DNA from: Gluconobacter japonicus
Lineage (GTDB): Bacteria > Pseudomonadota > Alphaproteobacteria > Acetobacterales > Acetobacteraceae
DNA: 64,000 nt
Assembly: GCF_002723975.1 (NCBI RefSeq)
Contig: NZ_BEWO01000001.1
Coordinates: forward strand, 124,001 to 188,000
Reading direction: 5' to 3'
Shown: positions 26,173 through 36,210 of the stretch, one piece after another
Layout of the letters: each line of letters starts with the position of its first letter
Numbering within the stretch: position 1 is the stretch's first letter
Notes under the pieces: generated by a model
Seen by the model: only the letters and a program-made list of their open reading frames with translations
What the model was told of the DNA's origin: nothing
The model's database searches: none
Translations under genes and position numbers: made by a program

Positions 26173-27537
26173 TCAGCCGTTCAGCGGAGACCAGGCCGGA
26201 TCGGACGCGCCAGTCGCCGTCCGGATCGGGCGCTCATTGAAGCCCGTGATGTCGATAGTCCCAATACCCGACGCAAAGCCCGCACCACCCGCACCCGAAG
26301 CGCTCTGACGGCAGAAAGCCAGCACACGACCGTTTGGACAGAACGTCGGCGACTCAACCGTGAAACCCTGCGTCAGGATACGCTCGCCCGTTCCGTCTGG
26401 ATTCATGACGCCCAGCGAGAAGCCACCGTGACCAATGCGAGTAAACGCAATCAGATCCCCACGCGGCGACCAGACCGGCGAGCCGTACTGACCGGACCCA
26501 TAGGAGATCCGGCGCGCACCGCCACCTGAAGCACCCATGATGTAAAGCTGCGGGCTACCACCACGATCGGAGTTGAAGACGATCTGGCTACCATCCGGGC
26601 TGAAGCACGGGCTGGTATCAATCGCGCCACCAGAGCTGGTGATCTGGTGCTTGCTGCGAGATCCAAGATCGACAACGAAGATGTCTGATCCACCGCCACG
26701 CGTTGCAGACAGAACAACACGACTGCCATCCGGTGAGAAACGCGGCGCGAATGAAATACCATCGAACTCACCCAGCATCTGCTGCCGACCAGAGCCAAGG
26801 TCGAACAGATACACACGCGGACGATTGTTCGCGTAAGACATGAACGCGACCTGATCGCGTGCCGGGTTGAAGCGCGGCGTCAGCGTCAGCCACTGGCCAC
26901 CGGTCAGCATACGGGAGTTGAACCCGTCCTGATCCATCAGCGCCAGACGCGTAATCTGATGACGACGTGGGCCTGTGCGGGCGATGTAAGCGATACGGGT
27001 ATCGAAATACCCCTTTTCCCCCAGCATCCGCTCATAAATCACATCAGCAATGATGTGAGCGATACGACGCCAGTTGGACGGAGACGCCGTATAAGCCGTG
27101 CCCTGAAGCTGCTCACCAGCCACAACGTTCCACAGCCGCATCTCAACGCGAACACTGCCAGAACCGACTGCGCGCCCTGCTACAGCAGCACGGGCACCCT
27201 GCGCCTTAAGGGCACTGAAATCGGGCGTGGAACCCGGAGGCACATCACCGCTCATGACTTTGAAGAGACCCGTGCTCTCCAGATCAGAAGAAATGACGCC
27301 AGAGATCTGCTCGCCCATCCCGGCACCGAAGCTCGGGATTACGATGGGGATCGGCGCCTGACGGGCCTGATCCACGGTAATTTCCGCCTCACCTCCACCA
27401 GATGCCGCGGCACCCTGTGCAAAAGCAGACAATGGCGTTGCCAGAAGGCCACCAGCCGCAGCCGTGGCACCAAGAACAGAACGGCGCGACAGCAGCGCGC
27501 TCAGAGCATCAGCTTCGGAATCGGAAATGAAGGTCAT
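26173..27537 (-). CDS. tolB: Tol-Pal protein TolB with a twin-arginine-type signal
   Basis: A 454-residue periplasmic protein that links Pal to the inner-membrane Tol complex. An N-terminal domain is followed by a six-bladed beta propeller with repeats such as APRFSPDGSRVV, SPCFSPDGSQIVFNSDRGG and SPVWSPRGDLIAF. The N-terminus carries SRRSVLGATAAAGG and then ATPLSAFAQG, which matches a Tat signal (S-R-R-x-x-L) in place of the usual Sec peptide. ATG at 27537 was chosen because GGAAT lies just upstream. It starts 16 bases after tolA and ends before a strong terminator. Confidence 0.94.
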   Translation of the reverse strand: MTFISDSEADALSALLSRRSVLGATAAAGGLLATPLSAFAQGAAASGGGEAEITVDQARQAPIPIVIPSFGAGMGEQISGVISSDLESTGLFKVMSGDVPPGSTPDFSALKAQGARAAVAGRAVGSGSVRVEMRLWNVVAGEQLQGTAYTASPSNWRRIAHIIADVIYERMLGEKGYFDTRIAYIARTGPRRHQITRLALMDQDGFNSRMLTGGQWLTLTPRFNPARDQVAFMSYANNRPRVYLFDLGSGRQQMLGEFDGISFAPRFSPDGSRVVLSATRGGGSDIFVVDLGSRSKHQITSSGGAIDTSPCFSPDGSQIVFNSDRGGSPQLYIMGASGGGARRISYGSGQYGSPVWSPRGDLIAFTRIGHGGFSLGVMNPDGTGERILTQGFTVESPTFCPNGRVLAFCRQSASGAGGAGFASGIGTIDITGFNERPIRTATGASDPAWSPLNG

Positions 27538-27553
27538 GATGATTCCTCTAGGG

Positions 27554-28549
27554 TTACGGCCTGAAGACAAAACGCAGCTGATGCGTCTGGCCTAGCAGGT
27601 TGGAAGGAATGGGCAGATGGGCACAGGTCGGGCTCAGCACTGCATCGCGCGCACGCTCCGCCAGCACACGATAGGATGGGTCTGACGCCATCTTCGCTGC
27701 TGTATCTGGAGCATACTTCACAAGACGTGCCTCACCCGTTGCATCCACCGTCACAATCAGATGCGCGACAAAGCTCGCATAGTTCCGCGCTTCCGTGTCT
27801 TCCGTGTAGCAACGACGCACGGAACCACCGATCGCTTTCTGATCGGCCATGGACAGGGACTTGGTAATATCCCCGTTGGGAACACCACCGCCATCTGGCG
27901 CCCCACCTTGCGGCGGATTGGCTTTCGCCTTGGGCGCATGCGTCTGCTTCTGGTCAGACCGGAAGCTGTCCAGCGTTGCCAGAAGGGAATGACTGTCCGC
28001 CTGCGTATTCTTGGACGCATTCGGCTGGGTCATATGCGAGAACTTCGGCGTATCGGGTAGCTTGTCAGCCTTCTGCGTCTGCGGGCTCGGCGGGGCCACC
28101 ATCGTCGACTTGGTCGGCGGGGATGGCTTCGGCGGCGACGCAGGCACAGGTTCCGGCGACGGCTCCGTGATCTTGGGCGGAAGCTTCGTCGGCGGCAGAG
28201 GCTGAGGCTTGGTCTCAGGCGCTGGCGGAACCGGCTGCGGCGGCGGTGGAGGCGGAGGTGGTTCTTCCGTCGGCGCCTTCAGAGGAGGCGTCGGGGACGG
28301 AGGAGCCTCGTTCTTCACGGGCGCAGGCGCAGGTGCCGGCTTGGGCGCCGGATGGTCAGCCTTGATAGGATGAGTGGGAGGACCAGCCTCCTCGAACTCC
28401 ATTTGCACCGCCGGAGGTTCCGGCGGCTCAGGAGGTTTCTCGAACGGGATCCGCACCACCAGGTACAGGATCAGTGCCGCATGGACACCAACCGAACCCA
28501 GCAGCGCGTTGCGAAAGCGACGCCTGTCCGAACGACGTGGACGCACCAC
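27554..28549 (-). CDS. tolA: TolA-position protein with proline-rich TonB-like middle domain
   Basis: A 331-residue protein with one N-terminal membrane helix (LLGSVGVHAALILYLVV, residues about 16-33). A long Pro/Lys/Glu-rich middle part (residues about 35-170, many PPxP units) and a C-terminal domain of about 100 residues follow (RCYTEDTEARNYASFVAHLI, VLSPTCAHLPIP, LRFVFRP). TolA spans the periplasm and couples TolQR energy to TolB and Pal. Here the usual Ala-rich helical domain II is replaced by a TonB-like proline stretch. The place between tolR and tolB supports the TolA role. The start is GTG. Confidence 0.85.
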   Translation of the reverse strand: MVRPRRSDRRRFRNALLGSVGVHAALILYLVVRIPFEKPPEPPEPPAVQMEFEEAGPPTHPIKADHPAPKPAPAPAPVKNEAPPSPTPPLKAPTEEPPPPPPPPQPVPPAPETKPQPLPPTKLPPKITEPSPEPVPASPPKPSPPTKSTMVAPPSPQTQKADKLPDTPKFSHMTQPNASKNTQADSHSLLATLDSFRSDQKQTHAPKAKANPPQGGAPDGGGVPNGDITKSLSMADQKAIGGSVRRCYTEDTEARNYASFVAHLIVTVDATGEARLVKYAPDTAAKMASDPSYRVLAERARDAVLSPTCAHLPIPSNLLGQTHQLRFVFRP

Positions 28550-28561
28550 TGGCGAAGTCCT

Positions 28562-28999
28562 TTACTGGCCGCTCTGAGGCTGCTGAGCGAGCAGCGCCAC
28601 ATGCGTAAAGCCGCCAGACGTGATCTGACCCATGACCTGCATCACGCGGCCATAGTCGATATGCGCATCGGCACGAACGAAGATCCGATGATTCGGATCA
28701 TTCTGGGACTGGACCTTGAGCTGGTCCACAAGCTGTTCCGGCGTGATCGGATCTTCGCCCAGATACAGCGAACCGTCATTGCGCAGCGAAACCGTGATCG
28801 GCTTCGTATCCGCATTGACCGGACTGGCATCCGTTTTGGGCAGATCAACATTGACGCCACTGGTCATCATCGGCGCCGTCACCATGAAAATGATGAGCAG
28901 CACCAGCATGACGTCCACCAGCGGTGTGACGTTGATCTCGGATGCCGGACGCCGACGACGGCCCCCTGCGCGCCCTCCTCCTCCAGCGGACATCCCCAT
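28562..28999 (-). CDS. tolR: TolR, ExbD/TolR family
   Basis: A 145-residue inner-membrane protein. The cytoplasmic N-terminus is Gly/Arg-rich, followed by INVTPLVDVMLVLLIIFMVT, the single membrane helix with the essential aspartate, then a periplasmic domain ending in a conserved GRVMQVMGQITSGGFTHVAL segment. With TolQ it forms the proton-driven motor of the Tol-Pal system. It starts 3 bases after tolQ and precedes tolA by 12 bases. Confidence 0.96.
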   Translation of the reverse strand: MGMSAGGGGRAGGRRRRPASEINVTPLVDVMLVLLIIFMVTAPMMTSGVNVDLPKTDASPVNADTKPITVSLRNDGSLYLGEDPITPEQLVDQLKVQSQNDPNHRIFVRADAHIDYGRVMQVMGQITSGGFTHVALLAQQPQSGQ

Positions 29000-29002
29000 G
29001 GA

Positions 29003-29746
29003 TCAGGCCTTCCCGCTGGTCGTCTCGTCCGCACGCTCTTCGGACTGGCGGGACAGGATGGCGGCGAATTCGGTTCCGAAAGCCTCCATACGGTCCGCAA
29101 ACTTGTCCGTGGAGTTGCTGAGAACGTTATAGGCAACGTAGGCGGGAATAGCCGTCACAAGGCCGATAGCCGTTGCGAACAGGGCTTCGGAAATACCCGG
29201 AGCCACGACGGAAAGATTGGTATTGTGCATGGCAGCGATCGAACCGAACGCATGCATGATACCCCAGACCGTACCGAACAGACCCACGAACGGTGCTACC
29301 GGGCCAATCGTTGCCAGGAAGATCAGGCGACGGCCCAGACGATCATTCTCGCGGGAAACGGTAATATTGATGGCACGGTCGATACGGTCCCGCACGCCAC
29401 CGCGCGCCAGATCGATCCCAACAATGCGTGCCGAACGACGCCATTCGCCCATGGCAGCCCCAAACACGGCGGCCATCGGGTGCGTCGGACGGGCACCATC
29501 GGATTCGTAAAGGTCGTCCAGCGAACCGCCGGACCAGAAACGGTCTTCAAATTCCGTCGCTTCACGATTCACGCGACGCATCAGAATGATTTTTTCCGCG
29601 ATGATCGCCCACACGCCTGCACTGCACAGGACGAGCCCGATCATGACCAGCTTTACGACGATGGACGCGTGCAGGAACAGGTCCAGAGGCGACAGACCGG
29701 CCGCACCGACCGCCCCAAGCGCACTCGAACTTACCTCATGATCCAC
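29003..29746 (-). CDS. tolQ: TolQ, MotA/TolQ/ExbB proton channel family
   Basis: A 247-residue inner-membrane protein with three membrane segments: residues about 22-42, about 145-165 (FLATIGPVAPFVGLFGTVWG) and about 185-210 (EALFATAIGLVTAIPAYVAY). The ATIGPVAPFVGLFGTVWGIM and GISEALFATAIGL stretches are family hallmarks. It forms the stator-like motor with TolR that energises outer-membrane constriction at division. It is the first tol gene after ybgC, with a 77-base gap. Confidence 0.96.
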   Translation of the reverse strand: MDHEVSSSALGAVGAAGLSPLDLFLHASIVVKLVMIGLVLCSAGVWAIIAEKIILMRRVNREATEFEDRFWSGGSLDDLYESDGARPTHPMAAVFGAAMGEWRRSARIVGIDLARGGVRDRIDRAINITVSRENDRLGRRLIFLATIGPVAPFVGLFGTVWGIMHAFGSIAAMHNTNLSVVAPGISEALFATAIGLVTAIPAYVAYNVLSNSTDKFADRMEAFGTEFAAILSRQSEERADETTSGKA

Positions 29747-29823
29747 TGTTCTCTCCTGTCCAGATCCTGTCCCTTACGGGTCAGGTCTCTCCATTGCACT
29801 TCGTGAGGAAACAGGAAAGTGGG

Positions 29824-30249
29824 TCAGACCTCTCCAGCCTCGAGTTTTCGAACAGCATCACACCAGCGAGGCGGAATTTTGGCAGGTTTCATTGTTTCTG
29901 CAGAAAGACACGCCAGTTCCACATCAATGACAACGGCGGTTTCGTTACCCTTTGAGAAATTCCGCACCGTCTGCTGAAGTTTCAGCCGTGTCGGCGTCAT
30001 AGCCTCCAGCGCAGTCTCGATTTCCATTTCATCATCGAGTCGCAACGGAGAGCGATATCGGATACTGGCCTGTCGGACGACGAAGGCCAGACCAAAATCA
30101 TTCAGAAGTTCCGTAACGGACGCATCTGCATCCCGCATGGCCTCGCTGCGTGCACGTTCGGCAAAGCCGAGATAGCGCGCATGATAGACAATCCCCCCGG
30201 CATCCGTGTCTTCATAATAAACCCGGAACCGGATTTTATGCGTTGCCAT
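29824..30249 (-). CDS. ybgC: Acyl-CoA thioesterase YbgC
   Basis: A 141-residue hotdog-fold thioesterase. The N-terminal FRVYYEDTDAGGIVYHARYL contains the catalytic aspartate, as in 4-hydroxybenzoyl-CoA thioesterase and YbgC. It hydrolyses acyl-CoA esters and is linked in other bacteria to phospholipid synthesis; the exact substrate here is unknown. Its place directly before tolQ is the classical tol-pal gene order. It lies 26 bases downstream of ruvB. Confidence 0.93.
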   Translation of the reverse strand: MATHKIRFRVYYEDTDAGGIVYHARYLGFAERARSEAMRDADASVTELLNDFGLAFVVRQASIRYRSPLRLDDEMEIETALEAMTPTRLKLQQTVRNFSKGNETAVVIDVELACLSAETMKPAKIPPRWCDAVRKLEAGEV

Positions 30250-30275
30250 CAGATCCTCCGCTCATATGCCCGGTT

Positions 30276-31319
30276 TCAGGTCGTCGTATCATCATCGAGC
30301 GCAGAAAGGAGATCTACCTGGCTCGCGGGCGGGTTCAGCCCCAGATGGCGCCAACCCGCTTCACCCAGCATGCGACCGCGCGCTGTCCGAAGCACCATGC
30401 CTTCCTGAATCAGATAAGGCTCAATGACATCTTCCAGCGTATCGCGCGCTTCCGCCAGACCAGCTGCAAGCGTCTCAACGCCCACCGGGCCGCCATGATG
30501 GTGTTCCGCAATTCGCAGCAGATAGCGCCGGTCCATCGCGTCCAAACCGCGTTCATCAACCTCAAGACGCGACAGTGCCGCATCCGCCGTGGCGCGATCA
30601 ATGATCGGTTTTTTCGCCACCAGTGCAAAATCGCGGACTCGCCGGAGCAGACGTCCGGCAATACGCGGCGTTCCTCGGGAACGACGTGCGATTTCCTCCG
30701 CACCATCATCGTTCAGATGCACACCGAGCTTGGTGGCCCCACGAGACACAATGGCCCGCAGTTCATCCGGTGTATAAAAAACAAGTCGCAGAGGAATGCC
30801 GAAGCGATCCCGCAAAGGCGTAGCCAGCAGACCGGCACGCGTCGTCGCGGCAACAAGCGTGAACGGCGCGAGATCAATCCGGACAGATCGAGCCGCCGGC
30901 CCTTCCCCGATAATCAGATCGAGTTGGAAATCCTCCATCGCAGGATAAAGAATTTCCTCAATCGCAGGCTGGAGACGATGAATTTCGTCAATAAACAGCA
31001 CATCACGCGGCTGAAGGTTCGTCAGGATCGCCGCCAGATCCCCTGCCCGCTGAATGACGGGACCGGACGTTGCCCGGAAACCGACACCCAGCTCACGGGA
31101 CACAATCTGTGCCAGCGTTGTCTTACCCAGACCCGGAGGGCCATGCAGCAGGACATGATCCAGAGCTTCGCCACGAGCCTTCGCGGCCTCGATAAAGATG
31201 GCAAGATTTTCGCGGCTGGCTTTCTGCCCCGTAAAATCGGCAAGGCTCTCCGGCCTGAGGCCACTTTCCGCAATGTCTTCCGGCAGACGAGCCGGGTCCG
31301 TTTCCCGAAATTCGCTCAT
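30276..31319 (-). CDS. ruvB: Holliday junction branch migration ATPase RuvB
   Basis: The 347-residue hexameric AAA+ motor that drives branch migration of Holliday junctions together with Ruv[19 protein letters not shown] near the N-terminus is followed by Walker [14 protein letters not shown], Walker [10 protein letters not shown], sensor LVAATTRAG and a C-terminal winged helix with [19 protein letters not shown] at 31319 overlaps the ruvA stop (ATGA) and is preferred to an in-frame upstream ATG at 31340. Confidence 0.97.
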   Translation of the reverse strand: MSEFRETDPARLPEDIAESGLRPESLADFTGQKASRENLAIFIEAAKARGEALDHVLLHGPPGLGKTTLAQIVSRELGVGFRATSGPVIQRAGDLAAILTNLQPRDVLFIDEIHRLQPAIEEILYPAMEDFQLDLIIGEGPAARSVRIDLAPFTLVAATTRAGLLATPLRDRFGIPLRLVFYTPDELRAIVSRGATKLGVHLNDDGAEEIARRSRGTPRIAGRLLRRVRDFALVAKKPIIDRATADAALSRLEVDERGLDAMDRRYLLRIAEHHHGGPVGVETLAAGLAEARDTLEDVIEPYLIQEGMVLRTARGRMLGEAGWRHLGLNPPASQVDLLSALDDDTTT

Positions 31320-31918
31320 CGGGCCAGTTCCTTCAGGCAAAGACGGATAGCCAGATCAAGGCTGGCATTCTCGTTTTCAGCCAGAACACGACTCAGCACC
31401 GGCCATGCTTCGGCCCGACGGAAGCCGAGACTCGCCAGCGCCAGCAGCGCATCATTTTCAACGCTTGGTCCGGTCACGATCCCCGGCATTGGTGCAGCCG
31501 TTCCGCCTCCCGGCATCTTGGCGACCTTGTTGCGCAGTTCGCTCAAAATACGGTCCGCAAGACGTGGCCCGACACCAGCAGCCCGCGTCAAAGACCCACG
31601 GTCTCCGGCATTGATGGCCAGTAGAATTTCACCTGGCGAGTTGGCCGATAAAATGGCCAGGGCAACCTTGGCGCCCACGCCCTGAACCGTCGTCAGCAGA
31701 CGGAACCACTCGCGCTCATCAGCGGTCCCGAACCCGTACAGCAGGATCGCATCTTCCCGGACGACTGTTTCAATCAGCAGACGTGCCACTTCAGGCGGAT
31801 GCGGAACATTTCCCAGCGTGCGTGTCGAGGCGGACACCACATAGCCGACGCCATTGACGTCCACGATGCAGCGCTCGCCTTCAATCTGCCCGACAAGACC
31901 CGTCAATTGTCCGATCAT
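31316..31918 (-). CDS. ruvA: Holliday junction DNA helicase subunit RuvA
   Basis: A 200-residue protein that binds the four-way junction and loads RuvB. The N-terminal OB domain begins [11 protein letters not shown] and shows [18 protein letters not shown]. Two helix-hairpin-helix motifs follow ([14 protein letters not shown] and [19 protein letters not shown]), and the small C-terminal domain III that touches RuvB ends the protein. It overlaps ruvC at its start and ruvB at its end, each by four bases. Confidence 0.96.
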   Translation of the reverse strand: MIGQLTGLVGQIEGERCIVDVNGVGYVVSASTRTLGNVPHPPEVARLLIETVVREDAILLYGFGTADEREWFRLLTTVQGVGAKVALAILSANSPGEILLAINAGDRGSLTRAAGVGPRLADRILSELRNKVAKMPGGGTAAPMPGIVTGPSVENDALLALASLGFRRAEAWPVLSRVLAENENASLDLAIRLCLKELAR

Positions 31919-32421
31919 GCCATTCGCTTCCCAAGAGCCACATGCGCCGCACTGGCTCGATGATGCGCGTGGCAGATCGCCACGGCCAGAGCATCGGAGG
32001 CATCTGCTTTATGAATAGCCACGCCGGGTAGCAGACGCTTCACCATCATCGTGACCTGCTCTTTCGTCGCCGCCCCGGTGCCGACCACGGATTTCTTGAC
32101 CATCATGGCCCCATATTCCGCGACGGGCAGCCCTTCATAGGCAGGCGTCAGAAGAGCCACACCACGAGCATAACCAAGCTTGAGCGTCGAAGAACCGTTG
32201 CGGTTTACGTAAGTTTCCTCAACCGCAGCTTCAGCGGGAGCATACTCACGGATCAGATTCTGGAGCTTCCCATGCAGCTCACAGAGCCGCAGGGGAACCG
32301 ATTCCTGGCCATCCGTTGCGATTACACCGGAAGCCACATGCTTCAGGCGGTTGCCATCCACATCAATAATCCCCCAGCCCATGAAACGCAGGCCGGGGTC
32401 TATGCCCATCAGACGGATCAA
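31915..32421 (-). CDS. ruvC: Holliday junction resolvase RuvC
   Basis: A 168-residue endonuclease that resolves Holliday junctions. The four catalytic acids are seen: Asp7 in [12 protein letters not shown], Glu in VEETYVNRN, and two Asp in [17 protein letters not shown] near residue 140. The length is normal. It overlaps yebC at its start (ATGA) and ruvA at its end, giving a tightly coupled yebC-ruvCAB set. Confidence 0.96.
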   Translation of the reverse strand: MIRLMGIDPGLRFMGWGIIDVDGNRLKHVASGVIATDGQESVPLRLCELHGKLQNLIREYAPAEAAVEETYVNRNGSSTLKLGYARGVALLTPAYEGLPVAEYGAMMVKKSVVGTGAATKEQVTMMVKRLLPGVAIHKADASDALAVAICHAHHRASAAHVALGKRMA

Positions 32422-33167
32422 GCGGCTAGCGCCTGAGCCACGTCATCCGGAAGGTCGAAGTTGGCATAAACAGCCTGAACGTCGTCGTTGTCTTCCAGAA
32501 CGTCGATCAGCTTCAGAACCGTCCGGGCCTTTTCCTCATCCAGCGAAACGCTGTTTTCCGGGCGCCAGTCCAGCTTTGCGGACTGCGGCTCGCCAAAGCG
32601 GCTTTCAAGGGCGTCACGAACCGCGAAGAAATTTTCCATCTCGCAAGTGATCTCGTGACCTTCCTCAGTCAGCACAGCATTGTCAGCACCAGCTTCAATA
32701 GCGGCTTCGAGCATCTCGTCTTCGGACGCAGCATCGACCGGATAGGTCACGACACCCAGACGCTGGAACATGAAGGACACAGAGTTCGATTCACCCAGCG
32801 AACCGCCATGCTTGGAGAACGCAGCGCGGACTTCACCAGCCGTACGATTCCGGTTGTCCGTCAGGCCTTCGACAATGATCGCCACGCCAGCCGGGCCGTA
32901 ACCCTCATAACGCACTTCCACATAGTCTTCGCCGCCAGCAGCACCGGATGCCTTCTTAATGGCGCGCTCGACATTGTCCTTGGGCATGTTCGCTTCACGT
33001 GCGGCCGTAACAGCGGCACGCAGACGTGGGTTGGATGCCGGGTCAGGCAGACCGGACCGCGCTGCAACCGTAATTTCACGCAGGATTTTGGCAAACTGCT
33101 TGGCGCGTTTGGCATCCTGCGCGCCCTTGCGGTGCATGATGTTCTTAAATTGCGAATGACCGGCCAT
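32418..33167 (-). CDS. yebC: YebC/PmpR-family regulatory protein
   Basis: A 249-residue protein of the TACO1/YebC family. It begins [20 protein letters not shown], and shows [32 protein letters not shown] and [21 protein letters not shown], all typical. Members bind DNA or ribosomes; recent work in other organisms links them to translation of difficult motifs, while older work calls them transcriptional regulators. The gene lies 32 bases after secA and overlaps ruvC, the common yebC-ruvC order. Confidence 0.94.
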   Translation of the reverse strand: MAGHSQFKNIMHRKGAQDAKRAKQFAKILREITVAARSGLPDPASNPRLRAAVTAAREANMPKDNVERAIKKASGAAGGEDYVEVRYEGYGPAGVAIIVEGLTDNRNRTAGEVRAAFSKHGGSLGESNSVSFMFQRLGVVTYPVDAASEDEMLEAAIEAGADNAVLTEEGHEITCEMENFFAVRDALESRFGEPQSAKLDWRPENSVSLDEEKARTVLKLIDVLEDNDDVQAVYANFDLPDDVAQALAA

Positions 33168-33199
33168 CGGTCGCTCCTTCCTCTACGGGTGTCAGAGGC

Positions 33200-35941
33200 T
33201 CAGGCGAGCCTGCCATGACAGTGTTTGAACTTCTGGCCCGATCCACACGGGCAAAGCGCATTGCGCGGCGTCTCTTCATACCACCGCTGAAGCGTGGCTG
33301 CATCTGGCTCTTCAACCGAACCCTCCGCCGCAAACTGCGGCTGAGGCGCGGCAAAGCTCATAACCGGCTGCGAAGCCTGTTCGAGCGCGGGAGCCATCGG
33401 CGGAGCCTCGAACGTCTCATGCTGGGCGGATGTATCCACAACCGGATAAGGCGGCGGCTCGCTCACGGCCTGAATGCGGCACATGGTCTGCGTCACGCGC
33501 ATCCGCATGTCATCCAGCATGGCCGTGAACATCTGGAAAGCTTCCTGCTTGTACTCGTTCAGCGGATCACGCTGACCATAAGCACGCAGGCCAATGCCCT
33601 GACGCAGCTGGTCCAGCCCATGCAGATGCTCTTTCCACACAGCATCGAACGTCGTGAGCACAACCTGCTTCTCAATCATGCGCATGAGTTCAGGCCCCAT
33701 GTTCGCCGTCCGGGCGGCCTGAGCCTTCTGGGCTTCGGCTTCCACACGCTCGATCACGCCTTCTGCATCCATGCCATCTTCCTTTGACCATTCGGCAATC
33801 GGAAGATCGAGGTTCAGGGTCTCTATCAGGCTCTTGGAAAGTCCTGCCGTATCCCAGGCTTCCGCAAAGGACTTCTCAGGAATATGGGCGTGGACCAGAT
33901 CCTCGATAGTGTGCAAACGCAGTTCCGCGATCACGCCAGACAGATCTTCAGACGACATGTATTCCTTGCGCTGGGAATACACTTCCTTGCGCTGGTCATT
34001 CATGACGTCGTCGTATTTCAGCGTGTTCTTGCGCATGTCGAAATTGCGGGCTTCAACGCGCTTCTGAGCTTTTTCGACGGCCTTGTTCAGCCAGGGGTGA
34101 ACAATCGCCTCCCCTTCCTTCAGACCCATCTTCTGCATCATCGCGCCCATACGGTCGCCAGAGAAAATGCGGATCAGATCGTCTTCAAGTGAAAGGAAGA
34201 AACGGGAATTACCCGGATCGCCCTGACGTCCCGAACGGCCACGCAGCTGGTTATCAACACGCCGGCTCTCATGACGCTCCGTCCCGATGACATACAGACC
34301 ACCGGATTCATGAACGGCGCCATGATTGGCCTCGACAGCCACCCGGATCTCCTCGGTAATCCGCGCACGTTCCGCTTCATCCTCGATGCCGTCCGTGTAG
34401 GCATGGGTCAGCATTTCAATATTGCCGCCCAGCTTGATGTCCGTACCGCGACCGGCCATGTTCGTGGCGATCGTGATGGCACCCGGGGCACCAGCCTGCG
34501 CAATGATGCTGGCTTCTTTTTCATGATGCCGGGCATTGAGCACGTTATGCTTGATGTCTCGTCCCGCCAAAATACTGGAGAGATATTCGCTCTTCTCAAT
34601 GGACGTCGTGCCCACAAGGATCGGCTGACCCTTGGCCGTAATTTCCTGAATCAGATCAGCAACGGCGTTAAACTTCTCGCCAGCCGTCAAATAAACTTCA
34701 TCATCCGTGTCGATCCGCTTCACCTGACGGTTCGTCGGGATTTCCACAACCGTCAGATTGTAGATTTCTGCGAACTCGTCGGCCTCGGTCATGGCCGTAC
34801 CAGTCATACCGGACAGCTTCGGATACAGGCGGAAGTAATTCTGGAACGTGATGGAGGCGAGCGTCTGGTTTTCCTGCTGGATTTCGACGTGCTCTTTCGC
34901 TTCCAGCGCCTGATGCAGACCATCAGAATAACGGCGGCCATCCATCATACGACCCGTGAATTCATCAATGATGATCACCTTGCCATCACGGACGATGTAA
35001 TCAACGTCCCGTGTAAACAGCGTATAGGCCCGCAGGGATTGCTGAACGTGATGCACCACAGCCACGTTGTGAATATCGTACAGGCCACCTTCCTGCAGAA
35101 CGCCGGCTTCATTCAGAAGCTCTTCAATCCGGTGCGATCCAGCTTCCGTCAGCGTCACGCTGCGCTGCTTCTCATCCTTGTCGAAAGTCTCGGGTTCCAG
35201 CACCAGCTTCGCCACGACCGCATCAACCGTCCGGTAAAGCTCTGAACTGTCGTCAGCGGGACCGGAAATGATCAGTGGCGTCCGGGCTTCGTCGATCAGG
35301 ATGCTGTCCACCTCATCCACGATGGCGTGGTTGAACGGACGCTGCACCATATCGGCGAGCGAATATTTCATATTGTCGCGCAGATAGTCGAAGCCGAACT
35401 CGTTGTTCGTTCCATAGGTAATGTCTGCGGCATAGGCTTCACGACGCTCTTCATCCGCCAGATTGGGGATAATCACGCCTGTCGTCAGACCAAGGAAGCT
35501 GTAAAGAACAGACATTTCCTCAGCATCACGACGGGCCAGGTAGTCGTTCACCGTCACGACATGCACGCCCTTGCCGGACAGCGCGTTCAGGTAAACGGCC
35601 AGCGTGGCGACAAGGGTTTTACCCTCGCCAGTCCGCATTTCAGCAATCCGACCGTCATGCAGAACCATTGCACCGATCAGCTGCACATCGAAATGGCGCT
35701 TACCCAGCACACGCTTCGACGCTTCACGGCAGACAGCAAAAGCTTCCGGCAGCATCGCATCCAGAGTTTCGCCTTTGGCGACGCGTTCTTTGAACTCTAC
35801 CGTCTTATGCTGAAGCTGCTCGTCACTGAGCGCCTGAACTGTGGGCTCCAGAGTGTTGATCTCGGGCACACGGCGCTGATACGCCTTGAGCGAACGATCA
35901 TTGGCGGAACCGAAGAGGGCGCGTGCGAGGCGTGCGAACAT
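33200..35941 (-). CDS. secA: Preprotein translocase ATPase SecA
   Basis: The 913-residue motor of the Sec export pathway. It begins [20 protein letters not shown]. Walker A is [13 protein letters not shown] near residue 105, the DEAD-like site [17 protein letters not shown] near residue 210, and the second nucleotide domain has [17 protein letters not shown]. The C-terminus carries the zinc motif [14 protein letters not shown], which binds SecB in other bacteria. ATG at 35941 gives the canonical N-terminus; an in-frame start at 35986 would add 15 residues. It heads the long minus-strand run and diverges from the isomerase gene. Confidence 0.97.
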   Translation of the reverse strand: MFARLARALFGSANDRSLKAYQRRVPEINTLEPTVQALSDEQLQHKTVEFKERVAKGETLDAMLPEAFAVCREASKRVLGKRHFDVQLIGAMVLHDGRIAEMRTGEGKTLVATLAVYLNALSGKGVHVVTVNDYLARRDAEEMSVLYSFLGLTTGVIIPNLADEERREAYAADITYGTNNEFGFDYLRDNMKYSLADMVQRPFNHAIVDEVDSILIDEARTPLIISGPADDSSELYRTVDAVVAKLVLEPETFDKDEKQRSVTLTEAGSHRIEELLNEAGVLQEGGLYDIHNVAVVHHVQQSLRAYTLFTRDVDYIVRDGKVIIIDEFTGRMMDGRRYSDGLHQALEAKEHVEIQQENQTLASITFQNYFRLYPKLSGMTGTAMTEADEFAEIYNLTVVEIPTNRQVKRIDTDDEVYLTAGEKFNAVADLIQEITAKGQPILVGTTSIEKSEYLSSILAGRDIKHNVLNARHHEKEASIIAQAGAPGAITIATNMAGRGTDIKLGGNIEMLTHAYTDGIEDEAERARITEEIRVAVEANHGAVHESGGLYVIGTERHESRRVDNQLRGRSGRQGDPGNSRFFLSLEDDLIRIFSGDRMGAMMQKMGLKEGEAIVHPWLNKAVEKAQKRVEARNFDMRKNTLKYDDVMNDQRKEVYSQRKEYMSSEDLSGVIAELRLHTIEDLVHAHIPEKSFAEAWDTAGLSKSLIETLNLDLPIAEWSKEDGMDAEGVIERVEAEAQKAQAARTANMGPELMRMIEKQVVLTTFDAVWKEHLHGLDQLRQGIGLRAYGQRDPLNEYKQEAFQMFTAMLDDMRMRVTQTMCRIQAVSEPPPYPVVDTSAQHETFEAPPMAPALEQASQPVMSFAAPQPQFAAEGSVEEPDAATLQRWYEETPRNALCPCGSGQKFKHCHGRLA

Positions 35942-36210
35942 GCTGAACCTTGAGATGCCGAGCACCCGATCAGAAGCTCTTTCCACCAGCGGAAAGACCT
36001 CCCAAACCGGGCAATCACGATTTTCACGTCACGTGGAGATAGGACCCGCGTGCCCACGGGTCAATGGAGAGGCACCCGGGAGGTCCACTAAAATGCCCAT
36101 TTCCGGAGTGTGACGGAATGGTAAGGGGCCGTGCTCTTGCAGGGTTGAGCGCGCTTTGTCATGGTGCTGCCCATTCGTTTTCCTCCTTCTTTATGGTCCG
36201 AGGTATTTTC

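Noticed and set aside
28080-28370. Apparent repeat array in tolA
   Set aside because: The repetition comes from proline codons in the Pro-rich spacer, not from a DNA repeat or CRISPR.
28352-29806. Long plus-strand open frame opposite tolA, tolR and tolQ
   Set aside because: It crosses three well-supported genes and has no domain; it is a shadow of GC-rich coding sequence.
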